The notes under the pieces were generated by a model. The model did no database searches, had not been told where the DNA came from, and saw nothing but the letters and a program-made list of their open reading frames with translations. A program made the translations under genes and the position numbers. From Actinomycetes bacterium (GTDB lineage: Bacteria; Actinomycetota; Coriobacteriia; WRKU01; WQUG01), in NCBI GenBank assembly GCA_031268615.1, contig JAIRWZ010000029.1, forward strand, positions 1-13,854: a DNA stretch of 13,854 nucleotides, in the 5' to 3' direction. Shown one piece after another: positions 5,867-11,920 of the stretch. The stretch's first letter is position 1; each line of letters starts with the position of its first letter.

Positions 5867-8125
5867 TTACTTGCCCAACGCCAGCAAACGCTGCGCTTCC
5901 GCGTCGCTGATTGACCAAACCAGACTGCACATTTCCATTTCCTCGGCGTCTCTGTCGGGATTATTCAGCGTCAATTCTGCCACGTACCTTGCCTCTGTGT
6001 CGAAATCACGTGCCAGCGCCGCGCCAAAGATATCCAGACCTTGCAGATAAGCCTTGCGGGAGACTACGTAAAAGTCGTATCTGTCGTCAGCTTCGCCCTG
6101 GAAGGGAACCCGCAGTGAAATGAGGGCTTCTCCCGATTCGCCCGCATCACTGCCGAGTGCGTCACCGCCGGGGTCTTTGCTTGCGTTGTTGTTCGTTAGC
6201 TGCTGTGTTTCGTACACCGCCAGCACATTGTTTTCCTGAACCAAAGATTGTGGTGACGCCAGTCCTGCAACAATCTGGTCGCGAGCTTTACGGGACAGAA
6301 ATTCAGTGGTTTGGGGCAGATATTCGTCGTTGACCTGCAGGTCAATCTTCAGATTGCTCAAGCCCTGTGTACTGGATATAGTCAGGTTGAAATTGTTCAA
6401 TTGCGCCAGTGAAGTAGTTTCGTTCGATTTCTCCGGTAATGGTCTGGTGGCGAAAAGCAACCCGTAGCGTTCCTGAGTATCCAAGGTTTGGTATTCCGCC
6501 ACGATGTTCGCCCATGTCTCTTGAGTCAGTTGCGTTGCCTTAGCAGAGCCGGAAACCATCTGTCCGGGCACAAGAAAAATGCCCTGAATACTTACCACTT
6601 CTTTTTCCGTCGGCAGACTGAGTATGGCATCAAACAGTTCGGGTGAATCTATTAAGGCAAGGGCAAAAGGGCTGGATTGCCCCTCGCTGTCAGATTCGAC
6701 CAGCAGGCGGCGTTCGCTGCGTCCACCCTTGGTTTTAATCTCCACCAAAGAGTAGTTGGCATCGCTGTCATATACTGACGACCAGCGGTCAGTGTCTTTG
6801 CCAGCTAACTGTCTGGCAATCGCGCTCAGAACCGCCGAATCGCTGATACGCGTGCGGGATAACACCAGTTCAGCGTAGTCCACGTTGTTTTCGCTTTCCT
6901 CCTCACCCTCGCTGTCCCAAAATATCTCCCCAGAGCCGTCTGTATGGTAATAGGAGGTATCTATCACGCGTACCCAGGCGATGTCGTCAGCTCCCGGTCG
7001 AAACCCGGTCTCGTAGCGCACATCCAGAGCTGCGACAGCCCAAAACGCCCAGGTAATCGCAATCACCAGGCCAAACGACGGCAGGGCGCGTGCCAGCGAT
7101 TTCCAGCTTTTGGTTGTCAGCAGCTCAAAGACGCAAAAGGCGATGGCTGACAAAGTCCCCAGCAGTATTATAATGGGCCACAGTTCAGCGTAGGACAGCA
7201 CGTACAGCGTCCCCGTGTTCAGGCTTACCGTTGCCACAATTCCCAGCGCTGGCACCAGCGCTACGCAGACCCGGTAGACCAGCTGCATACTGCGCGAAGG
7301 CGCGCTTTTGTCAGCGTCCTCGCTGCGACGATGCACGAACAACCACAGGCCGACAGCTCCCAGTACCACTGTCAAGGCCAGGGTATACAGCATGTTGTCG
7401 GCGCGCGCAATAGCGCCACCAGCGATATTTGATTCGCTAAAGACCGAAGGCAGCATAAACAAGGTGTTACTCAGCCGCAGGTTAAACAGCCCCACCTGCG
7501 ATGAGGGCAGATTAGGCACCCCGGCCGCCACCGTCGAGGCAAACAGCGACGACACGTAACGGGGGAAACAAACAATCAAGATAGTCACCACAATGTTGGA
7601 CAGCAGGGTGCCGGTTACCGTCATCGCCAGCGCGGTCGCCACGCACAAATACAGCGCGCCACAGCCCAGAAACGCAATCATAATCGGGATACTGGCCAGA
7701 ACAATGTGCGCCCCCATCAAGGCATACAGCCCGGTGCTGACTCCAATCGCGACCACTACCGTTCCCACAAGCCAACTGGCAATGGCCGCCAAAAAACTCA
7801 ACCACAGCGACACGCGCGTAGGGGGCAGTCCGTGATAAAAGTCACTGCGATTGCGCGCGTTGCCAAAGTTAAACAGGCGCAAACTTAGCACAATCGGCGC
7901 GACATACACGTAGAGTATCGCAAAACCGACCAGCCCAATCATCTCAATCGACTGGCCGTCAAAGGGGTTTCCGGAATCACTCAGCCAGCCCACAATCGGA
8001 ATCAAGGCGTTCAGCACCACCGTCACGATCCCCAGCAGCAGCGCGGGCAGCTTCAGTTGCGCCAGCCCTTCGCGATACAGGCCGACCGAAAACAGAGCTT
8101 TACGCGTAGGTGTAACTTCACTCAT
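5867..8125 (-). CDS. ABC-2-type transporter permease with large C-terminal soluble region
   Basis: 752-aa membrane protein, the permease of a YtrA/YtrB-type ABC system. The N-terminal half has about eight to nine predicted membrane segments, near residues 25-48, 60-84, 105-130, 135-163, 170-195, 245-265, 285-305, 315-338 and 350-370. The first loop carries the motif RNRSDFYHGLPPTR, typical of this permease family in Gram-positive bacteria. Residues after about 375 form a hydrophilic region of some 370 aa without membrane helices or metal motifs, probably outside the membrane. The start overlaps the ATPase stop by 4 bp (ATGA, 8122-8125) with a GGAGG SD inside the ATPase gene, so translation is coupled. 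In Firmicutes such systems respond to cell-envelope stress or antibiotics; the substrate here cannot be read. Confidence 0.85.
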   Translation of the reverse strand: MSEVTPTRKALFSVGLYREGLAQLKLPALLLGIVTVVLNALIPIVGWLSDSGNPFDGQSIEMIGLVGFAILYVYVAPIVLSLRLFNFGNARNRSDFYHGLPPTRVSLWLSFLAAIASWLVGTVVVAIGVSTGLYALMGAHIVLASIPIMIAFLGCGALYLCVATALAMTVTGTLLSNIVVTILIVCFPRYVSSLFASTVAAGVPNLPSSQVGLFNLRLSNTLFMLPSVFSESNIAGGAIARADNMLYTLALTVVLGAVGLWLFVHRRSEDADKSAPSRSMQLVYRVCVALVPALGIVATVSLNTGTLYVLSYAELWPIIILLGTLSAIAFCVFELLTTKSWKSLARALPSFGLVIAITWAFWAVAALDVRYETGFRPGADDIAWVRVIDTSYYHTDGSGEIFWDSEGEEESENNVDYAELVLSRTRISDSAVLSAIARQLAGKDTDRWSSVYDSDANYSLVEIKTKGGRSERRLLVESDSEGQSSPFALALIDSPELFDAILSLPTEKEVVSIQGIFLVPGQMVSGSAKATQLTQETWANIVAEYQTLDTQERYGLLFATRPLPEKSNETTSLAQLNNFNLTISSTQGLSNLKIDLQVNDEYLPQTTEFLSRKARDQIVAGLASPQSLVQENNVLAVYETQQLTNNNASKDPGGDALGSDAGESGEALISLRVPFQGEADDRYDFYVVSRKAYLQGLDIFGAALARDFDTEARYVAELTLNNPDRDAEEMEMCSLVWSISDAEAQRLLALGK

Positions 8126-9048
8126 TTATCCAGCACCTCCCCAAAATGGTAGCCAATCGCTTCCATTTCAAACAAGAACACTTCTTCCAAGGTCAGGGGC
8201 AACACTTCGACTAACGCCGGAGACGGAGTGAGTACGTCCAGGGCAGCGACAGCCGCCTCCCGGTCGCCGCGGACTATCAAATTTGCGACCCGCCCCAGAC
8301 TACTGAAGTTCACCAAATTCAGCTGCGCCGGTGCGAACAGCGCGGCGTCCAGGGAAGGCGGGCTGTCTGCCCCGAAAGCGACTTGCAGCTTGAAGAGCTG
8401 CGTGTTCAGGTCGGCCATTTCGGACTCGAAGATAATGCCGCCTTGATGCAGCAGCGCCAGCTGGTCGCAGGTGTCCTCCAGCTCGCGCAAGCTGTGACTG
8501 GATATGACGGCGGTCGCCCGGCGGTCTATGACGTCGGTATAAATCAGCTTGCGTACCAGATTGCGCATGATGGGGTCCAGGCCGTCAAAAACTTCGTCCA
8601 TCAACAGCCAGCGGGGACGCCGGGACAGCGCCAAAATGATGGCGGCCTGGCGGCGCATACCCTTGCTGAAAGTATTCAAGTTGGCATACGGGTTCAGCCC
8701 GAACAGTTCAATCAGCTCGTTCAGCCGCGCCTGGTCAAAGCCGGGAAAGGAGTTGCGGTACAGCCGCGCCATAGTGCTAAGGTTAGCCTGCGGCAGGAAA
8801 TACAGCTCGTCGGGTATCAGGGCAATCTGCGCCTTAATCCGGGGGTTTTCCCAGACAGGCTCGCCGCCTATGGTCAGCTCACCGGCTTCGGCGCGATAAA
8901 TGCCCGCAATCAGGCGCAGCAGCGTTGACTTTCCGGCTCCATTGCTGCCAATCAACCCATAGACAACTCCTTCTGGCACGGTGGCCGTCAGGGAGTCCAG
9001 CGCCGTGGTCTTGCCAAAGCGTTTGGTCAGTGTCGTGGCCTGTATCAT
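8122..9048 (-). CDS. ABC transporter ATP-binding protein (YtrB-like)
   Basis: 308-aa ATPase that powers the permease encoded by the next gene. Walker A GSNGAGKS is at 34-41. The signature is SKGMR (128-132), a variant of LSGGQ common in this subfamily. Walker B WLLMDE is at 147-152, D-loop GLDP at 156-159 and H-loop His at 185. The last 100 residues form the usual accessory domain. AAAGGAGGTCAG precedes ATG 9048 inside the end of the regulator gene, and the genes overlap by 4 bp (9045-9048). The 16-mer AGTGAGTACGTCCAGG at 8227-8242 in its 3' part is identical to 11325-11340, the end of the MITE-like element, although the reading frame is open through it. Confidence 0.93.
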   Translation of the reverse strand: MIQATTLTKRFGKTTALDSLTATVPEGVVYGLIGSNGAGKSTLLRLIAGIYRAEAGELTIGGEPVWENPRIKAQIALIPDELYFLPQANLSTMARLYRNSFPGFDQARLNELIELFGLNPYANLNTFSKGMRRQAAIILALSRRPRWLLMDEVFDGLDPIMRNLVRKLIYTDVIDRRATAVISSHSLRELEDTCDQLALLHQGGIIFESEMADLNTQLFKLQVAFGADSPPSLDAALFAPAQLNLVNFSSLGRVANLIVRGDREAAVAALDVLTPSPALVEVLPLTLEEVFLFEMEAIGYHFGEVLDK

Positions 9049-9425
9049 GCCTGACCTCCTTTCGTGACAGCGGCCTGTACCGTGTCAAGTAGTTGTTCTT
9101 GAGTGATACCGGTCTGCACAAGCTCACTCATGCTGTGCTGCAGTTCTGCCAGCCGTTCCTGTCCTCTCGTGGCGATAATGCCGCGAGCGTCGGGGCTGAC
9201 AAACCGGCCCACTCCGGCAACGGCGTAGGTAATGCCCGCCGCCTCCAGTGAAGTGTAGGCTTTCTGAATCGTATTGGGATTGATGGCCAGCTCCAGCGCC
9301 AGGGTACGCACTGACGGGATTTGTTCGTCGGCACCCAAAGCGCCCGTGGCCACCAGCCGGCACAGTTCGTCGGCAACCTGCTGCCAGGCTGGGCGGGGCG
9401 ACTGTCGGTCTATCGATATGAGCAT
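9045..9425 (-). CDS. GntR-family (YtrA subfamily) transcriptional regulator
   Basis: 126-aa repressor-type protein. The N-terminal winged helix-turn-helix spans about residues 10-78 (IPSVRTLALELAINPNTIQ is the recognition region). It is followed only by a short helical tail of about 45 residues, as in the YtrA subfamily, which lacks a large ligand domain. GGAAGGTG precedes ATG 9425. It is the first gene of the ABC operon and very likely autoregulates it through the palindrome overlapping the promoter at 9483-9496. Confidence 0.92.
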   Translation of the reverse strand: MLISIDRQSPRPAWQQVADELCRLVATGALGADEQIPSVRTLALELAINPNTIQKAYTSLEAAGITYAVAGVGRFVSPDARGIIATRGQERLAELQHSMSELVQTGITQEQLLDTVQAAVTKGGQA

Positions 9426-9472
9426 TTATTCACCTTCCTTTACGCGCTCGTCATGTGCTGCTTGTCAGGCAT

Positions 9473-9522
9473 AGTGTACTGCCTGTACTAGTACAGTATA
9501 CACAACGTTACCATTCTGTCAA
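9473..9522 (-). promoter_or_regulatory. Promoter and operator of the GntR-ABC operon
   Basis: Read on the - strand, a perfect -35 TTGACA (9522-9517) is followed by a 16-bp spacer and -10 TATACT (9500-9495). The perfect 14-bp palindrome CTGTACTAGTACAG (9483-9496) sits over the end of the -10 and the start site. Related half-sites AGTGTACT (9473-9480) and GTATACAC (9496-9503) flank it. This is the position expected for a YtrA-type repressor site. The leader to ATG 9425 is about 60 nt. Confidence 0.85.
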
Positions 9523-9638
9523 CCAGCAGAAGTGAGTACGCCCATCTTCAGCAAAGACCCACATAAACACTGCAGGACGGGCATGGTTTGCCCGCCGCCA
9601 TGCCTGCCGCAGAACGGCATACCAGCCCTTTTGCCCGC

Positions 9639-9666
9639 CATTCTCAGGCTTGAACCGAGAATCCAG
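9639..9666. repeat. Single diverged REP unit
   Basis: CATTCTCAGGCTTGAACCGA continuing to GAATCCAG forms an imperfect hairpin (ATTCTC with GAGAAT, one bulged base). It shares GGCTTGA-CC-..ATCCA with the REP arm at 5744-5770. It lies in the 194-bp space between the divergent GntR operon and rlmN. The same space has TTTGCCCGCC twice (9587-9596, 9630-9639) and GTGAGTACG at 9532-9540. Confidence 0.5.
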
Positions 9667-9704
9667 AGACTCGCATGACCTGTAAGGCTTGAAGCGCCAA
9701 GGTC

Positions 9705-9710
9705 TATAAT
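9705..9710 (+). promoter_or_regulatory. Consensus -10 box of a leaderless rlmN transcript
   Basis: TATAAT ends 6 nt before ATG 9717, placing the transcription start at or next to the initiator A. No SD is present upstream of the ATG. No good -35 is seen at 16-18 bp. Confidence 0.65.
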
Positions 9711-9716
9711 GGTGCA

Positions 9717-10790
9717 ATGAACAATCTATTCACCTATGGCATTGACGAATACCCGGCGCTGATGGACAGCCTGGGACAACCGACGTTTCGCGCCGGGCAA
9801 CTGGCGCGTTGGCTGTGGCAGCGTGATGCTGCTGGATACGACGCAATGACTGACCTGCCGAAAGAACTGCGCGCGCGCCTGGCCTCCGCAGCTCCGTTGA
9901 CGCGTGCGCACGTTGCGACCCGACAGGTCGCGCGCGATGGCACTCGTAAATATCTACTTGCTTTTGCCGATGGCGTGAGTGTCGAATGTGTTGGCATTCC
10001 GGGACGCGACGGGCGTCTGACGGTCTGCGTTTCGACGCAGGCCGGATGTGCGCTGGGCTGTGTGTTCTGTGCAACAGGACAGGGTGGCCTGACCCGTGAC
10101 CTCTTGCCAGGCGAGATTGCTGAACAGGCTGTTGTCGTCGGTCGCGACTTCCAGCGACGCGTCAGTCATGTGGTGACCATGGGACAGGGTGAACCCTTTC
10201 TGAATTACGACGCCACATTGTTGGGCTTGCGCATTATCAACGCGACAGACGGTTTGGGCGTGGGAGCGCGCCACATTACCCTGTCAACCGCCGGCATTAT
10301 TGCCGGTATTGAACGCCTGGCCAATGAACCCGAACAGTTCACGCTGGCCGTATCGCTCCACTCGGCCATACAAACACAGCGCGATGAACTAATGCCGGGG
10401 CTGCGGGGGCAGAGCCTTGAGCGGCTGCATACTGCTTTGGCCCAGTACTACGAGCATACCCATCGTCGCCCCAGTCTGGAATACACCCTGATTGCGAGGC
10501 AAAGCGATACTGACGCGCAGTTAGACGCTCTGGCAGATTTTGCCCGCAGTCTGGGCGCTCACGTCAACCTCATCCTCCTCAACAAAATGCCAGCTAACAC
10601 GAATCCCATAGGGGATGATGCTCCGCAGCGTCCCGTTGGTACTCCACAACGGTCCACCTATATCCCACTGTCCGAAAACCACGCAAACGAAATCTGCGCG
10701 CGCTTGCGTACTGCCGGGGTGGAAGCAACGCTGCGTGCCAGCCGTGGTGCTGACATCGACGCCGCCTGTGGCCAACTTGCCGCAAGATGA
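9717..10790 (+). CDS. rlmN: 23S rRNA (A2503-C2)/tRNA (A37-C2) methyltransferase
   Basis: 357-aa radical-SAM methyltransferase that adds a methyl group to C2 of A2503 in 23S rRNA and, in characterised members, A37 of some tRNAs. The radical SAM cluster motif CxxxCxxC is C111-x3-C115-x2-C118 (CALGCVFC). C104 in VCVSTQAGC matches the cysteine just ahead of the cluster in E. coli RlmN. The methyl-carrying cysteine is C351 in the C-terminal RGADIDAACGQL motif. The GEPFLNYD and SLHS motifs are present. The N-terminal RNA-binding part is normal, though the N-terminus is short (FRAGQLARWLW at about 24-34). Both conserved cysteines argue for RlmN and not Cfr. The gene appears to be a single unit with its own leaderless promoter. 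Confidence 0.96.
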   Translation: MNNLFTYGIDEYPALMDSLGQPTFRAGQLARWLWQRDAAGYDAMTDLPKELRARLASAAPLTRAHVATRQVARDGTRKYLLAFADGVSVECVGIPGRDGRLTVCVSTQAGCALGCVFCATGQGGLTRDLLPGEIAEQAVVVGRDFQRRVSHVVTMGQGEPFLNYDATLLGLRIINATDGLGVGARHITLSTAGIIAGIERLANEPEQFTLAVSLHSAIQTQRDELMPGLRGQSLERLHTALAQYYEHTHRRPSLEYTLIARQSDTDAQLDALADFARSLGAHVNLILLNKMPANTNPIGDDAPQRPVGTPQRSTYIPLSENHANEICARLRTAGVEATLRASRGADIDAACGQLAAR

Positions 10791-10847
10791 GACCTGCGCA
10801 GTTTCGAAAATTAAGCGAATAAGGCCAGGAAGTGTTCAAATTGCAGC

Positions 10848-10875
10848 TTGAAACCATGAACAGGAGCGTTATAAT
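10848..10875 (+). promoter_or_regulatory. Strong promoter of the structured + strand RNA
   Basis: TTGAAA (10848-10853), a 16-bp spacer and TATAAT (10870-10875) give a predicted start near 10882. No open reading frame with an SD follows, so the promoter points at an RNA product. Confidence 0.75.
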
Positions 10876-10881
10876 AAAAGA

Positions 10882-10980
10882 GACCGAGACAGGCGCTGCT
10901 ATTTGGCAGCGGCGCCTGAACCCCTCGGTTTACATTACAAGGGGCGAAGCGACCGTTGCTCACGCGACGGTCGCTTCACC
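10882..10980 (+). ncRNA. Candidate structured antisense/regulatory RNA
   Basis: This segment follows the promoter at 10848-10875. The outer stem is ACCGAG (10883-10888) with CTCGGT (10924-10929). Inside it AGGCGC (10891-10896) pairs with GCGCCT (10912-10917), extended by TGC/GCA. The 3' hairpin is 10946-10977. CCCCT (10921-10925) and AGGGG (10940-10944) offer an alternative pairing. If the RNA ends after the 3' hairpin it overlaps the 3' end of the convergent micro-peptide mRNA; if it reads through it becomes fully antisense to that gene. No Rfam family is recognised. The ends are predictions. Confidence 0.55.
10946..10977. terminator. Shared hairpin of the two convergent small transcripts
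   Basis: A perfect 11-bp stem, GAAGCGACCGT (10946-10956) with ACGGTCGCTTC (10967-10977), has a 10-nt loop. It lies 5 bp beyond the stop of the 19-codon gene on the - strand and about 65 nt into the + strand RNA. T-tracts are poor on both sides, so termination efficiency is uncertain. Confidence 0.65.
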
Positions 10981-10982
10981 AA

Positions 10983-11042
10983 TTACCGCGTGTATCTAAA
11001 AATCAGAACAAGCAGCAGTAAGACGATGATTACTTCATACAT
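10983..11042 (-). CDS. 19-aa hydrophobic micro-peptide, candidate type I toxin
   Basis: The predicted peptide is MYEVIIVLLLLVLIFRYTR: one membrane-spanning hydrophobic core (residues 4-15) with a charged C-terminal tail. CAGGAGG (11056-11050 on the - strand) lies 7 nt before ATG 11042; it is among the best SD sequences in the window and is hard to explain without translation. Length and composition resemble Ibs (19 aa), Ldr and Fst toxins of type I toxin-antitoxin systems, and also small membrane regulators of the KdpF kind. The locus has its own predicted promoter (11197-11170), a structured leader with an anti-SD, a terminator hairpin and a convergent RNA. These together favour a type I toxin. 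Homology is not established, because such short peptides align to almost any hydrophobic helix. Confidence 0.6.
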   Translation of the reverse strand: MYEVIIVLLLLVLIFRYTR

Positions 11043-11049
11043 CCTACCA

Positions 11050-11139
11050 CCTCCTGTACGTATGCCCTTGCACGTCAGTAGACGCAGAGCTTCGCCTCGG
11101 TACCAGACCGGGTCGTCAGGAGGAATCCAGAAAACGACC
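11050..11139 (-). promoter_or_regulatory. SD-sequestering leader of the micro-peptide mRNA
   Basis: In the - strand leader CCTCCTG (11123-11117) is exactly complementary to the SD CAGGAGG (11056-11050), so the ribosome site can be masked. The anti-SD also lies in the loop of a 6-bp hairpin (ACGACC 11134-11139 with GGTCGT 11111-11116), which offers a competing fold. Leaders that keep the full-length mRNA silent are typical of type I toxins. Confidence 0.55.
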
Positions 11140-11169
11140 GCTTAAGCAGCGACCTGTCTCGCAAGAACC

Positions 11170-11197
11170 ACCCTATCACAGTACCCGGACATGACAA
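11170..11197 (-). promoter_or_regulatory. Putative promoter of the micro-peptide mRNA
   Basis: On the - strand TTGTCA (11197-11192), a 16-bp spacer and TAGGGT (11175-11170) would start RNA near 11163, giving a leader of about 120 nt. The -10 keeps only the TAnnnT skeleton, so it is weaker than the opposing + strand promoter. Confidence 0.4.
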
Positions 11198-11211
11198 GAC
11201 CCCAATCGGTC

Positions 11212-11320
11212 TTATCCACCGGGTTTTCCAAATCTGTGGAAAACTGCAGGTCAATTGTGCAAAATTCCCCCAAAACTCTTAAGATTTGTTTAAGATTTAT
11301 TTCAGGTTTTCATAAGAATC
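11212..11320. other. DnaA-box-like cluster beside an AT-rich stretch
   Basis: Two exact matches to TTWTNCACA occur on the - strand (11235-11243 as TGTGGAAAA, 11256-11264 as TGTGCAAAA). A one-mismatch copy lies on the + strand (TTATCCACC, 11212-11220). GTTTTCCA (11223-11230) with TGGAAAAC forms a hairpin over one box. Next comes an AT-rich stretch (about 11261-11324) with TTAAGATTT twice (11279-11287, 11290-11298). It resembles a small replication-origin module or a DnaA-controlled site. No dnaA, dnaN or rpmH is nearby, so a chromosomal oriC is not claimed. Confidence 0.35.
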
Positions 11321-11324
11321 CATA

Positions 11325-11656
11325 AGTGAGTACGTCCAGGACAGAACGGTTGTGCCATCCTGTCGTCGGCACCAGCAGGAAACGCCGGTAAGTTGGCAAG
11401 CCAACTTACCCTACAAGTCACCTGCATCTCTTTACACTGTGACAAGTCAAATGTAGGGCAAGTTGACTTGTTCAACTTGCCGCTTCTTGCCAGCGGGTTG
11501 CTTGTCACCAACTTACTATCGTATTCCCCTGCCAAAATTTATCTAAAAATTTTTTGAAATACCTATTAACTTCCCATAGCTGGTCCACAGGTTTGTGTAA
11601 CGGCAAAGAGGCGAGAATGAATTACCAATAAAGCGGGGAGGATGGACGTACTCACT
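11325..11656. mobile_element. MITE-like element with 14-bp terminal inverted repeats
   Basis: Perfect inverted ends AGTGAGTACGTCCA (11325-11338) and TGGACGTACTCACT (11643-11656) bound 332 bp with no plausible gene. The inside is hairpin-rich: TAAGTTGGC/GCCAACTTA (11389-11408), GGCAAGTTGA/TCAACTTGCC (11457-11481), and a longer imperfect pair at 11400-11415 and 11452-11467. It also has an AT-rich part near 11534-11575. No target-site duplication is evident at the ends, and no transposase is in the window. Non-coding size, clean ends and internal palindromes suit a non-autonomous transposable element. Related end words occur elsewhere in the window. Confidence 0.6.
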
Positions 11657-11702
11657 CCTCTCCAATTTTTATTTCATATGTTGGAAAAAAGTAGGGGTCG
11701 GG

Positions 11703-11795
11703 GTGGTATTTGAGTGCAGAAAGATTCCGGCAGCATGCGAAGCGTAGTAGCCTACGCGAGCATGATGACGGGAGCTTTATGCGCCAAATACCACC
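11703..11795. repeat. 93-bp palindromic element downstream of the tRNA
   Basis: Outer inverted repeats GGTGGTATTTG (11703-11713) and CAAATACCACC (11785-11795) surround an inner hairpin built from CATGC/GCATG and GCGTAG/CTACGC. Read on the - strand it follows tRNA-Gly and is succeeded within about 15 nt by six Ts (11685-11690), so it could terminate the tRNA transcript. It could also be a structured RNA or a small repeat. Only 46 bp separate it from the MITE-like element. Confidence 0.5.
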
Positions 11796-11800
11796 ACCGA

Positions 11801-11875
<75 letters not shown>

Positions 11876-11904
11876 GCCTCTCTTACGCCGCAAATAGCCC
11901 AAAT

Positions 11905-11912
11905 AGTATACC
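11905..11912. promoter_or_regulatory. Overlapping divergent -10 boxes for tRNA-Gly and the ATPase gene
   Basis: The sequence AGTATACC gives TATACT on the - strand (for the tRNA) and TATACC on the + strand, 8 nt before ATG 11921 (a leaderless ATPase mRNA). The shared core GTATAC is self-complementary, so polymerase bound one way would exclude the other. The -35 elements are weak on both sides. Confidence 0.45.
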
Positions 11913-11920
11913 ATCAGACT

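Noticed and set aside
9508..9717. 69-codon - strand frame between the GntR operon and rlmN
   Set aside because: No SD; it contains a REP-like hairpin and direct repeats, and its start lies across the rlmN initiation codon.
10594..10857. - strand frames opposite the 3' part of rlmN
   Set aside because: Shadow of a conserved gene carrying the essential C-terminal cysteine motif; no ribosome site.
11212..11600. Chromosomal origin of replication
   Set aside because: Few DnaA boxes, no dnaA/dnaN/rpmH neighbours and the wrong direction of skew; kept only as a DnaA-box-like cluster.
11638..11710. Small + strand ORF starting at ATG 11642 right behind GGGGAGG
   Set aside because: The SD abuts the ATG with no spacing, and the codons run across the end of the MITE-like element; no sign of a real peptide.
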